Made by a program: the position numbers and the translations under genes | Shown here: positions 23,914 to 31,790 of the stretch, in pieces | Position numbering within the stretch: position 1 is the stretch's first letter | How the letters are laid out: each line of letters opens with the position of its first letter | The notes under the pieces: model-generated | What the model saw: the letters and a program-made list of their open reading frames with translations, nothing else | Database searches by the model: none | What the model was told of the DNA's origin: nothing | Assembly: GCA_001650895.1 (NCBI GenBank) | Contig: LXYH01000039.1 | Location: 1-41,753, forward strand | DNA from: Rhodobacteraceae bacterium EhC02 | Lineage (GTDB): Bacteria; Pseudomonadota; Alphaproteobacteria; Rhodobacterales; Rhodobacteraceae | Reading direction: 5' to 3' | DNA: 41,753 nt

Positions 23914-24530
23914 TCAGGCTTGGGTCAGGACATCATTGCCCTCCTTCTTTTTCCGTGCAGCTGTGGCGGATCTGGCCTTGAAGCGGAAGCTGTCGTTTCC
24001 GGTCTCCAGGATGTGGCAGCGATGTGTGAGACGATCGAGCAGTGCAGTTGTCATCCTGGCGTCCCCAAAGACGGTGGCCCATTCGCTGAAGCTCAGGTTC
24101 GTGGTGATGACGACACTTGTGCGTTCGTAGAGCTTGCTCAGCAGATGGAAGAGCAATGCGCCGCCTGACGCGCTGAACGGCAAGTAGCCGAGCTCGTCTA
24201 GTATCACGAGATCGAGGCGGACGAGGCTTTCGGCAAGCTGCCCGGCTTTGCCTCTTGCCTTCTCCTGTTCGAGCGCGTTGACGAGCTCGATAGTGGAGAG
24301 GAAACGGACCTTGCGGCGATGATGTTCCACAGCCTGCACGCCAAGGGCTGTCGCGACATGCGTTTTGCCAATGCCCGGGCCACCGATCAGCACGACGTTT
24401 TGTGCGCCGCCCATGAACTCGCCCCGATGAAGTTGGTGCACCGTGGCCTCGTTGATCTCGTCGTCCATCGGGCTTGAACCGATGGCGCCCTGCTGGACGA
24501 CCGGCGAAGTCGAAGCCGGAGAGGTCCTTG
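23914..24530 (-). pseudogene. istB: istB (IS21 helper ATPase), N-terminally truncated and frameshifted
   Basis: The frame starting at 24468 reads [14 protein letters not shown], then Walker [29 protein letters not shown] (Walker B) and [24 protein letters not shown], the classic IstB helper protein that aids target capture. The preceding part ([12 protein letters not shown], about 24495-24530) lies in another frame, so a frameshift occurred near 24480. The expected first ~45 residues are gone with the deletion that fused it to istA. Probably non-functional. Confidence 0.85.
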
Positions 24531-24579
24531 TCGGCTGGGAAGCGAGCAGCCTTCATGTGGCAGGCAATGGACCCGACCT

Positions 24580-25150
24580 CCCGCTCGGCGACTTCGGCCT
24601 TCAGCAATTGCCAGTACGCATCGAACGGCATCTCATGCGTTTGCAGCAGATAAGCCCGGACCAGGAAGGCCCGGCTGTGTGACAGCTTGATGTGCGCGAC
24701 TTGGAGCTTCGTGCGCTCGCCACCCAGAACGGCAAAATCTTCGTTCCAGTCGAACTGGAATGCCTCGCCCGGGCGAAACGACAGCGGAACGAAGGTGCCG
24801 CGGCCTGTCGTCTGCTGCTCTCGCTGGCGATCTGCGCGCCACTCTCGGGCGAAGGCTGCCAAGCGGTTGTAGCATCCGGTGAAGCCGAGCGCGACCAGAT
24901 CAGCATGCATCCGCTTCCGGGACCGCCGTTGCTTACGCGACTTCCCCGCCTCGGTCTACAACCAACCTGCCAGCTTGTCGGCAAAAGGATCAAGTTTGCT
25001 GGGCCGCTCCGGCGTCGCAAAGCAAGGCTCGATCGTCCCCGCGTTCAGATACTTCTTGATCGTATTGCGAGACATTCCGATCCGCCGTGCGCTCTCGCGG
25101 AGAGGCAACTTCTGTCGTAAAGCCATGCGTCGGATGATGTTCAAAAGTCC
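24580..25150 (-). pseudogene. istA: istA (IS21 transposase), truncated with an in-frame stop
   Basis: The start region reads MGLLNIIRRMALRQ, LRESARRIGMSRNTIKKYL (the helix-turn-helix). After DKLAGWL a TAG at 24953-24955 interrupts; the same frame resumes TEAGKSRKQRR and continues through MHADLVALGF, FQFDWNEDFAVLGGE and FLVRAYLLQTHEMPFDAY. Immediately after this the frame passes directly into IstB sequence (LLKAEVAEREVGS), so roughly 1 kb including most of the catalytic DDE domain is missing. Confidence 0.85.
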
Positions 25151-25265
25151 CATGTGGATCACTCCGTTGACTCCCTGCGCTCGTCGCGTGGGGGAAGGGT
25201 CACATGGGTCAATTCTCAATGGAAATTAGGACGCTACCCGGGTCACTTCCGGGTGGAAATCAACA

Positions 25266-25778
25266 ACGTCATGTTTTGGAAATCTTGATCCGCAACGAGT
25301 CACTTTTCCGGCGCCTGAATGTAAAAACTAAATGCTGTTGTGGTCGAGATGTATGTAATTCGGCAGCAGGAAGTGCATTGTGTCAAAATTTGAGAATCAT
25401 GAAAATTGCGATTTCCTTGTATTTCGATACCTGAAATCCGAAAGCGCGCGTGTTATTATCTTTTGCTACATTAATATACAAATGAAATACATCATTGACC
25501 TGTGCAGTTTTCCCATCCTAACGAAGAAAAGTATGTGGAAAATAAAGATTAAAAACAGATATTTAGCGATCATTTCTCTGAAATAAATCTGTTGGTTGAT
25601 CGAATTCATATTCTGGATATGAAGTGAGAAGATAATTCAGCATCAGGAATATATGTTTTCCCCCTGTCGTATTCGGATGGCTTCGCAGGTTGACCTGCGA
25701 GCCTGGCGCGCCGCATTTAGGTCATATTCGGGATGTGGCCGGAAATACTGCCGCAGCAACATTAAAAGGCTAAGAATA
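25266..25778. other. AT-rich intergenic region upstream of hfaA
   Basis: About 500 bases, clearly more AT-rich than the surrounding genes, with no supported ORF. It should contain the hfa promoter; I cannot pick a convincing -35/-10 pair. The low GC and its position between an IS21 remnant and the hfa genes suggest that it came in with transferred DNA or is a silencer-bound regulatory region. Confidence 0.45.
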
Positions 25779-26234
25779 ATGGCAAAAATGCGATTTGCTT
25801 TGAACAGCATCAGTAATCGTCGAAATCGCACTTACAGCTGTGTCGACGGCTCTGCTTCGATCAACCGGCGGCTTGCGGCTGTAGGCATGTGGTCATGTGG
25901 CCTGGTCCTGGCCATGGCTGCGATCAGCGAAGCTTCAACATCAGACTACGGTGTATTCACCTCCAGTGCCGGTTTCGACAATGACGCCCGGCACATGATC
26001 GATCCCATCGGCAGCGCCCGAGACGACAACGGAAATCTGACGATCAACTCTGGTGTGCGAAGCGGCGGTGGCTTGGCATCCAATTGCGGACTGAGTTCCA
26101 CAGCGATCGGAAACATGGTCTCGGTCACGGTCGATGGAAGCTACAACACGATCATCCTGAACTCAAATCAGACCAACAATGGCAGTGTGTCTGCCACTAC
26201 CTCGCTCAACGGGAGCTTGAAGTTCGGATGCTGA
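25779..26234 (+). CDS. hfaA: Holdfast anchor protein HfaA (curlin-like)
   Basis: 151 residues from ATG 25779; the frame is open to 25653 and the start is not certain, since no strong ribosome binding site decides it. A hydrophobic signal (AAVGMWSCGLVLAMAAISEAS) is followed by a ~100-residue mature protein. In the mature part, STAIGNMVSVTVDGSYNTIIL plus QTNNGSV matches one unit of the HfaD/curlin repeat, with Asn, Gln and Gly at regular places, expected to form an amyloid-like beta-structure on the cell surface. In Caulobacter, HfaA with HfaB and HfaD anchors the adhesive holdfast polysaccharide to the envelope. The gene overlaps hfaB by seven bases, which supports the operon and the reading frame. 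No orthologue comparison was possible here. Confidence 0.75.
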   Translation: MAKMRFALNSISNRRNRTYSCVDGSASINRRLAAVGMWSCGLVLAMAAISEASTSDYGVFTSSAGFDNDARHMIDPIGSARDDNGNLTINSGVRSGGGLASNCGLSSTAIGNMVSVTVDGSYNTIILNSNQTNNGSVSATTSLNGSLKFGC

Positions 26235-27109
26235 ATACTGGTAAGAAAATAGCCGCGGGCTTCGTTGCCCTGAGTGTCCTTGCGAACTGCACCGGTGCAG
26301 AGGGCCGTGCCCTTTACGATCCAATCGAAGCGCGCCCGGAACTGAAAGGTCCAATGGCTGTCGATGTCGAGACGCCGATGAGCGGACCGATGAGCTGTGT
26401 CCGCGACAAACTTTCGGGCCGTCAGAAGTCCAGGACCCTGACCGTGGGCAAGATCGACGACTACACCGGGTTTTCGCAGGATACGACCCGTCCCGTATTG
26501 ACGCGCGGTGCGACTTTGATGGTCATCTCTGCGCTGGACAAACTGGGCGTGCCCCTGGTGGAGCGGTACGATACAAGCGTAGCGGATCTGGAGTTGCGCT
26601 ACGCCAACCAGAAGCTGATCGGCGCCGAGAACGAGGAACAACCTTACAAGGAGATCCTGGCCGGTGTTCTTGATCCCAGCGACTACATGATAATGGGCGG
26701 GATCACAGAGCTGGATTTCAACATCTATTCGACGGCTTTCGACCTGCAAGTCGGAAGAGGATCGCGCAGCGACCGGCTCTATGCCATCTCGGTTGCGGTG
26801 GATCTGCGGATGGTCAACACCGAAACACTTCGGGTTGTGGATACCGTCAGCTTCAAGAAACAGGTTTTCGGTCGCGAAAACCAGAATGGTCTGACCCTCG
26901 AACTTCTGGATACCGGTCTCGGTGTGTCCAGTCGCGAACGTGCACAGGAACCCATTCAAACAAGCATTCGGCTCGTATTGGAGCGAGCCGTCATTGAACT
27001 GATCAGCGGATTGTATCGGGTTGATACCGGATCTTGCCTGACAGTGAACGGCACGACGCCAGCTGCAACTAACGCCGTGCCTGAAAACCCACCCAAGTCC
27101 AAAACTTAA
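26228..27109 (+). CDS. hfaB: CsgG-like outer-membrane lipoprotein HfaB, exporter of HfaA/HfaD
   Basis: 293 residues starting at ATG 26228, inside the end of hfaA. The signal peptide ends in a lipobox-like VLANC (Asn at -1 is unusual), so the protein is probably an outer-membrane lipoprotein. The core reads TVGKIDDYTGFSQDTTRPVLTRGATLMVISALDKLG, then DYMIMGGITELDFN and a strand GSRSDRLYAISVAVDLRMVNTETLRVVDTVSF, the standard CsgG/HfaB fold that forms a ring-shaped secretion pore. HfaB is needed in Caulobacter for HfaA and HfaD to reach the surface. The intergenic gap to hfaD is 13 bases with an AAGGAG ribosome binding site. Confidence 0.88.
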   Translation: MLNTGKKIAAGFVALSVLANCTGAEGRALYDPIEARPELKGPMAVDVETPMSGPMSCVRDKLSGRQKSRTLTVGKIDDYTGFSQDTTRPVLTRGATLMVISALDKLGVPLVERYDTSVADLELRYANQKLIGAENEEQPYKEILAGVLDPSDYMIMGGITELDFNIYSTAFDLQVGRGSRSDRLYAISVAVDLRMVNTETLRVVDTVSFKKQVFGRENQNGLTLELLDTGLGVSSRERAQEPIQTSIRLVLERAVIELISGLYRVDTGSCLTVNGTTPAATNAVPENPPKSKT

Positions 27110-27122
27110 AGGAGATTTTCTC

Positions 27123-28217
27123 ATGAACACTACATTCAAGACAACTGTTGCGTCTAGCCTCATGCTGGCTTTGCTTGGCTCCACTGCTATTGCCGGTTCT
27201 GACCGCAATTGGGGTGAGCAAGGATCGGAAACCACCAAACTGGTTCTGGAGCAGATCAATCTGGACGACATGACCAGTGACCTGAACGTCGTGATCGGTG
27301 AGGGCGCCTCGGCGGCCAAGAAAGGTGAAGACGATGGTCGCGAGGGGGCTGACAGAGGCCGCGAAGGTGGCGACAAGGCCCGTGAGAGTGCCGACAAGGG
27401 CCGTGATGACGCAGAGCAGCGTTCGATGGACGCAATCGAAGTCACGTCTGCAGCGATTGCAAACACGATGAGCATCGACGGTCTGGGCAAGTCCGAACTG
27501 GACATCAACCAGTACGCGCATTCCGATGTCGAGGCGAAACTTGACCTGAGTGTTGCGAATGTCGAGCTGGAAGACGGCCTGTCTTCGGCAACGACAGCCG
27601 CTATCGCCAACACCGTTTCGCTGACCAACCTGAGTGTCGACGAACTGGTTATCGATCAGGACATCACGGATGACGTGAAGGCTGAAGCCGACATTTCCTT
27701 CGACAATGTCGAGCTGAAAGACTTTGCGGCAACCACTGCGGCCATCGGCAACACCGTATCCATGGACGACTTCGGTCCCTATGCCCTGACCCTGACCCAG
27801 GACTTCCTTGGCGAAGAGATCGAGGCCAGCCTGAAAATCGATCAGGATGGGCTGAAGGGCGATACCCTCGACGCGACCTCCGCCGCCATCGGCAACACCG
27901 TGTCGGCGGTCTATTATGACAAGGATATGTCGATCACTCAGTCCGTCGGTGAGCGTGTGGAAGACATCTCGGCCTATGCCCGTATCGACAGCGGTTCGGT
28001 GGATGATGTGACCATGACCGTGGCTGCGATTGCCAACACGACCACCCTGACCGGCGGTGTCGGTTCGAATGGTGAGCTGAAGCTGACGCAGACCAACTAT
28101 TCCGATGTGAGCGCAACCGGCAACTTGGTCGCACGCCGGGCTGACACGGTGACAGCAACCGCCGCTGCCATCGGCAACACTCTGTCGATCACACTGGGCG
28201 ACCTGAACCCCAGCTGA
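27123..28217 (+). CDS. hfaD: Holdfast anchor protein HfaD with curlin-like repeats
   Basis: 364 residues with a Sec signal (KTTVASSLMLALLGSTAIAG). Residues ~67-100 form a charged linker rich in D-x-G-R units (GREGADRGREGGDKARESAD). From residue ~108 on, six repeats of 47-49 residues each begin with AI(A/G)NT, at positions 111, 160, 207, 255, 302 and 349; each continues with an S/T-L strand and a later (I/L)-x-Q motif. This layout predicts a beta-solenoid, similar to curli subunits. The final repeat is cut short, ending in LNPS. The last 54 residues exist a second time at 210-375. Its role, with HfaA and HfaB, is anchoring the holdfast in Caulobacter; the local substrate is inferred. Confidence 0.82.
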   Translation: MNTTFKTTVASSLMLALLGSTAIAGSDRNWGEQGSETTKLVLEQINLDDMTSDLNVVIGEGASAAKKGEDDGREGADRGREGGDKARESADKGRDDAEQRSMDAIEVTSAAIANTMSIDGLGKSELDINQYAHSDVEAKLDLSVANVELEDGLSSATTAAIANTVSLTNLSVDELVIDQDITDDVKAEADISFDNVELKDFAATTAAIGNTVSMDDFGPYALTLTQDFLGEEIEASLKIDQDGLKGDTLDATSAAIGNTVSAVYYDKDMSITQSVGERVEDISAYARIDSGSVDDVTMTVAAIANTTTLTGGVGSNGELKLTQTNYSDVSATGNLVARRADTVTATAAAIGNTLSITLGDLNPS

Positions 28218-28422
28218 TCCGACCAGTTGACATCAAGGCCCGGTCCCACAGGGGCCGGGCACAATCCCAGGGGGCTGATCCCATGTTCTTGACGCACAAT
28301 AGCTTTCTTCGGTCAGCACAAAGGCATGTGAAACGCGCACACAGAGCTCTGCTAGGGGTATGGTGTTCGCTACTGGCGCCAATCGGCGCGGAATTCATCG
28401 GCTTGATGCGGGCCATCTTCAG
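28052..28422 (+). repeat. Direct repeat copy 2 (intact locus): hfaD end and start of small gene
   Basis: Parent copy of 210-579. The two are 27.84 kb apart and in the same orientation. Recombination between them would excise or duplicate the integrase-, rep-like- and hfaAB-containing segment. Confidence 0.93.
28238..28260 (+). promoter_or_regulatory. GC hairpin between hfaD and the small downstream gene
   Basis: gcccggtcc (28238-28246) pairs with gggccgggc (28252-28260), one T-G pair, five-base loop. No T-run. It is also present in the left copy (near 400). It may act as an attenuator or protect the hfa mRNA 3' end. Confidence 0.6.
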
Positions 28423-28570
28423 GCAGCATCTTCAGACCGCATTTTTCAGCAAGGCTGGTGTGATTATCGCGATGATCGTTGTCTTGATGGTCACCGAAGA
28501 GCTCAAAGACAGGTCGGCGATCATTTCGCAGCAGATCAGCTCAGTTTCCTCCCAATTGATGCAAAATTGA
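28283..28570 (+). CDS. Small putative membrane protein downstream of hfaD
   Basis: 95 residues with AGGGGG eight bases before ATG 28283. Two hydrophobic stretches (ALLGVWCSLLAPIGAEFIGLM and VIIAMIVVLMV) suggest two membrane passes, with a basic N-terminus (RHVKRAHR) inside and a polar C-terminal helix rich in Ser/Gln. I do not recognise a family. It follows hfaD after a GC hairpin in the same direction, so it may be a further holdfast-cluster gene. Its first 46 codons are repeated at 440-579 with changes that are partly silent, which suggests the frame is or was under selection. Confidence 0.55.
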   Translation: MFLTHNSFLRSAQRHVKRAHRALLGVWCSLLAPIGAEFIGLMRAIFRQHLQTAFFSKAGVIIAMIVVLMVTEELKDRSAIISQQISSVSSQLMQN

Positions 28571-28901
28571 TCCGACCTGATCACAAGCTGGAATTTGCAA
28601 CCTCTTCCTGGCCTGTCTGCTCTGTCTGCTCTGTCTGCTGTTGGATGGATTATCCCCTGGCCAGTGCCGGTGCCGTCGGCAGTCCGGATCAGCTTTCGCG
28701 CCGCCCCCTGGGCAGGTTCTGGACAATCAGTCTGCGATTGCGAGGATCAAGACGTGGGTCACGGCAATCCGCGAAAATGCGTCCCCCGGCATGGCGCTTG
28801 TAGGAATAGACACGGCGCTGCATAAATGCGCTTCAAGACCTTGCTTGGGTTGGCGGATCTTGAGGCGCCAACGCGGAAAATCCACATGAGGAGACGACAC
28901 C
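28571..28901. other. Intergenic stretch with a short tandem triplicate
   Basis: No supported gene. Three adjacent copies of the 9-mer ctgtctgct lie at 28613-28639. AGGAG for the next gene is at about 28888. Confidence 0.5.
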
Positions 28902-29678
28902 ATGAAATGGGCTAGGGGCTACACCAAGGGCGGATCGCAGGTCATCGGTGTTATTCACAATGACGAACTTCATCCGCGTGATGGTCTTGGGTCGGATACC
29001 GCCGTGGGTGCGCCTGTGCCGCTTTCAGAGATTACGCTGCAGGCTCCGGTTCAGCCGGGCAAGTTCATCGGCCTGTGGAACAACTTCAAGGCCGCAGCCG
29101 AAAAGGGCGGGATGGATCACCCCACGCATCCTCTCTATTTCCTCAAGTCCGACAGTTCCCTTTCGGGGCATGGTGCCAGCGTCGAACTGCCCCCCGCAGC
29201 AGGGCGGGTTATCTTTGAGGGCGAGCTGGGCATCGTGATTGGCAAAACCTGCAAGGATGTCAGCCCCGAAAAGGCAGCCGAGGCCATTTTGGGCTACACC
29301 TGCATCAATGACCTCACGTCGATCGATGTTCTTCACGCGGATCCATCGTTCCCGCAATGGACCCGTGCCAAAAGCTTTGATGGGTTTGGCGTTGTCGGCC
29401 CGGTCATCGAAACAGATGTGGACTGGCAGGATCTTGTGATCCGCGTCCTTGTGGATGGCCGGGAACGCCAGTCATATCCGGCATCCGACATGATCTTGCC
29501 GCCAAACGAGATTGTCAGTCTCTTGTCAAAGGACATGACACTCAATCCCGGCGACCTTATCGCCTGCGGGACATCCGTGGGGGCCCGCCCGGTCAAGCCG
29601 GGGATGGTGGTCGAAGTTGTGATTGACGGTATCGGTGGGGTCAGTGTGACCATGACATCGCCTGCTGACGGAGGCTGA
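28902..29678 (+). CDS. Fumarylacetoacetate hydrolase (FAH) family protein
   Basis: 258 residues with AGGAG before the ATG. The FAH core is complete: NNFKAAAEKGG, PLYFLKSDSSLSGHG, FEGELGIVIGK (Glu ligands), YTCINDLTSIDVLH (Asp region), WTRAKSFDGFGVVGPVI and the final TGT-like segment (ACGTSVGARPVKPGMVVEV). Members hydrolyse C-C bonds or isomerise 2-oxo acids such as 2-hydroxyhepta-2,4-dienedioate or acylpyruvates, using Mg2+ or Mn2+. It faces the convergent mandelate-racemase-type gene, with which it might share a sugar-acid or aromatic-acid pathway. A precise reaction cannot be fixed from sequence. Confidence 0.88.
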   Translation: MKWARGYTKGGSQVIGVIHNDELHPRDGLGSDTAVGAPVPLSEITLQAPVQPGKFIGLWNNFKAAAEKGGMDHPTHPLYFLKSDSSLSGHGASVELPPAAGRVIFEGELGIVIGKTCKDVSPEKAAEAILGYTCINDLTSIDVLHADPSFPQWTRAKSFDGFGVVGPVIETDVDWQDLVIRVLVDGRERQSYPASDMILPPNEIVSLLSKDMTLNPGDLIACGTSVGARPVKPGMVVEVVIDGIGGVSVTMTSPADGG

Positions 29679-29748
29679 GTATTTTGCGGGGACCTTTCAG
29701 TGCCCCGGTCGTCTTGCGCGGGTTGATGCGGTGCGGCCCGAAAGCCGC

Positions 29749-30855
29749 CTAGGCATAAAGGCCAAATCCGGGTTGATCCGACACCCTCAGGCTGTTGCCT
29801 GATGGCTTTGCGTGACCGGAAAACTGGTTGGCTGTCCAATCCGCATATTCAAGGAAATGTGCATTCGGAATGGCCGCCAAAAGGTGGCTGCTGATTTCAG
29901 GGTAAAGGTGGGAAGAGACTTTGATCCCGTATTTGTCGGCAAGCCTTGCTGCTCTGAGCCACTGCGTAACGCCGCCGATTTTGCCGACATCAGGCATGAG
30001 ATATCTGCTGGCAGACAGCCGCAAAGCGCGATCCACTTCCGTCGGTGACCACAGGTTTTCGCCAATCTGGATCGGAGTTCTGAGCGTGGATTGCAGGGTG
30101 GCTGTCTCTTCAAGAAGGTCGGCATGGATCGGTTCTTCGATCCACAGCAGGCCAAGCCCGTCGATTTCCGCGCATCTCCTGATTGCCTCGGACGGTGTAA
30201 GTCCTTGGTTGTAATCCACCATCAACTGGATTGAGGATCCAAAGGCATTGGCAAGCATGTCCAGTGCGCCCATGTCACCTGCCAGGGTTTCATAACCAAG
30301 GCGAAGTTTCATGGTTGTGTTGCCGTTCTTCAGAAAACTCTCGGCTTGCTGCCTGATCGTCCGTTGATCACCGATCCCAAGCCCCGAGCTTTCATAAGTC
30401 CTCACCTCGGTCGACGTTCCCCCGAGTACGCGGTGGAGCGGTTGGCCAATCGCTTTTCCGACCAAATCCCAGACAGCCATGTCCACGGCGGCCATTGCCA
30501 TGGTGACGATGCCGGTGCCGCCAAAAAGCTTGAAATGCCGAAGTATCTTGTCAGTTACGTTTTCTGGCAGGCACGGGTCGCCGCGGACCACTTGAAACAC
30601 CGCTTTCGTCGCCTCGTTGAGCGCAGGTAGAAGCGTTCGATTTGGAGAAAAAAGATAGCTTTCACCGGTCACGCCGCATTCCGTCATGACCTGAACGATC
30701 AAAAGTGGGGCGACCTCCAATGATCCGCTTGATGTTTGCAATGGTGTTGGCAGGGCGGGATATGCTGTCTCTAGGCGGATTGACGACAGGTGCAAACCGG
30801 ATACCTGCTCGCTGATCTTGGCGGGAAGGATCGATGCATGCGTTGTTTCAAACAT
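29749..30855 (-). CDS. Mandelate racemase / muconate lactonizing enzyme family (enolase superfamily)
   Basis: 368 residues. N-terminal capping domain (residues ~15-130) followed by the barrel: MAAVDMAVWDLVGKAIGQPLHRVLGG, MKLRLG (the second-strand Lys with K-x-R in place of K-x-K), metal ligands in LMVDYNQG (Asp), LWIEEPI (Glu) and IGENLW (Glu), then MPDVGKIGGV (Asp) and SSHLYPEISSHLLA (His). The His/Asp dyad plus K-x-R indicates the mandelate racemase subgroup, which abstracts the alpha proton of a carboxylate, often a sugar acid to be dehydrated. The Shine-Dalgarno is weak. It is convergent to the FAH gene, and both could belong to sugar-acid catabolism. Confidence 0.88.
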   Translation of the reverse strand: MFETTHASILPAKISEQVSGLHLSSIRLETAYPALPTPLQTSSGSLEVAPLLIVQVMTECGVTGESYLFSPNRTLLPALNEATKAVFQVVRGDPCLPENVTDKILRHFKLFGGTGIVTMAMAAVDMAVWDLVGKAIGQPLHRVLGGTSTEVRTYESSGLGIGDQRTIRQQAESFLKNGNTTMKLRLGYETLAGDMGALDMLANAFGSSIQLMVDYNQGLTPSEAIRRCAEIDGLGLLWIEEPIHADLLEETATLQSTLRTPIQIGENLWSPTEVDRALRLSASRYLMPDVGKIGGVTQWLRAARLADKYGIKVSSHLYPEISSHLLAAIPNAHFLEYADWTANQFSGHAKPSGNSLRVSDQPGFGLYA

Positions 30856-31790
30856 TGTTCAGGTCCAGATTGCAGGGTCTTGCAGAAGTCATAAGCACCA
30901 CGACCAATCCGGCAAGTGGAACATGGCGGCCCTGATTTTGCAGTTCAAAGGATTGATGGGAACGGGGCACGGCGCGTGGTTGTCACGCAGCCTCGCAGTT
31001 CTTCAGTCATTGCCAAAATGAAAATGCGCCAACCAGCAAGGTTCGCCCTGACGGACCGCGTTGCAGCCTCTTGAACCGCGCCGGCTGTCCGTCGTCAGAG
31101 ACTTTCGGACTTTTCCAGCCGTTTCGCAACGATGGCTCTGGTCAAGTTCCTTTTTCGGTTTGGGTTTCAGCAGCTTGGCGCTGCAACTGGCGTTTCTGGA
31201 TCGTTTGCTTCTCGATCTGCGACTTCATTTTCAAATTCGTCGCTCTTTTGCCGCGATCCCCTCGCGGCGGCAGGGCGCGGCGCGGCTCTCCTGCCTGGTC
31301 GGCCTTTTGGCGCCACGGTCAGTCGGTTTTGATTCTGTCTTTGGAGCGGTTGTCCGTGTTTTCGACAGTGATGCAGTTTGATTTTCCGCATCGCGGAAGT
31401 TGTGGCAGAAACGCCGTAACGTCACGGTAAAATAAATCCGGCCCGCTTCCGGGGCTGAATTGACCCCCAAGTGGCAGTTTTTGCACCTGCAACATCGGCA
31501 GGTCCTGGCGTGGTGCCTCCTGCCGAAGAGAGCGCCGGTTCGCCTTGAAAAAGAATGGCAATCGCACTTCGCCATTTTCGCGGAACGATATTCTGCATTG
31601 CGGCATATGCCGGTGAAATATGACTCTGCGGCACCGGATTTTCGCGCGCGCCTGCCGGATTGCGCCGCCCCGCGCACAACCTGCGGGTCTGTCAAATGCT
31701 TGACTTGTGGTCATCCTGTGCAAGGCTTTTCGATATCGGCCTGCGCTGAAAACACAAATGAATTTGCAGGGCTGATCTTGGGAGGGAAGA
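30856..31790. other. Long intergenic region before the Liv-type operon
   Basis: About 935 bases. Short ORFs on both strands have no recognisable content and no good ribosome binding site, and no repeats or tRNA were found. GGGAGGGAA at about 31778-31786 serves the next gene. The promoter of the transporter operon should be in its right end. Confidence 0.5.

Larger units (their letters stand above)
23841..25265 (-). mobile_element. IS21-family element with internal deletion and decayed genes
   Basis: The ends read tgttgatttcca on both sides when read inward (23841 and 25265), followed on both by a gaactgaccc-like inner repeat, as is usual in IS21. The total is 1425 bp, versus about 2.2-2.6 kb for complete relatives. 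The missing part is the C-terminal two thirds of istA and the start of istB. No matching target duplication is visible: gcccgaaag on the left versus acgtcatg on the right. The ends are intact, so it might still be moved in trans. Confidence 0.85.

Noticed and set aside
28613-28639. Triplicate 9-mer as a CRISPR or regulatory array
   Set aside because: Units are adjacent without spacers and only 27 bases long; likely replication slippage.
31061-31695. Overlapping short ORFs on both strands before the Liv-type operon
   Set aside because: Composition-driven readings without ribosome binding site or family resemblance.
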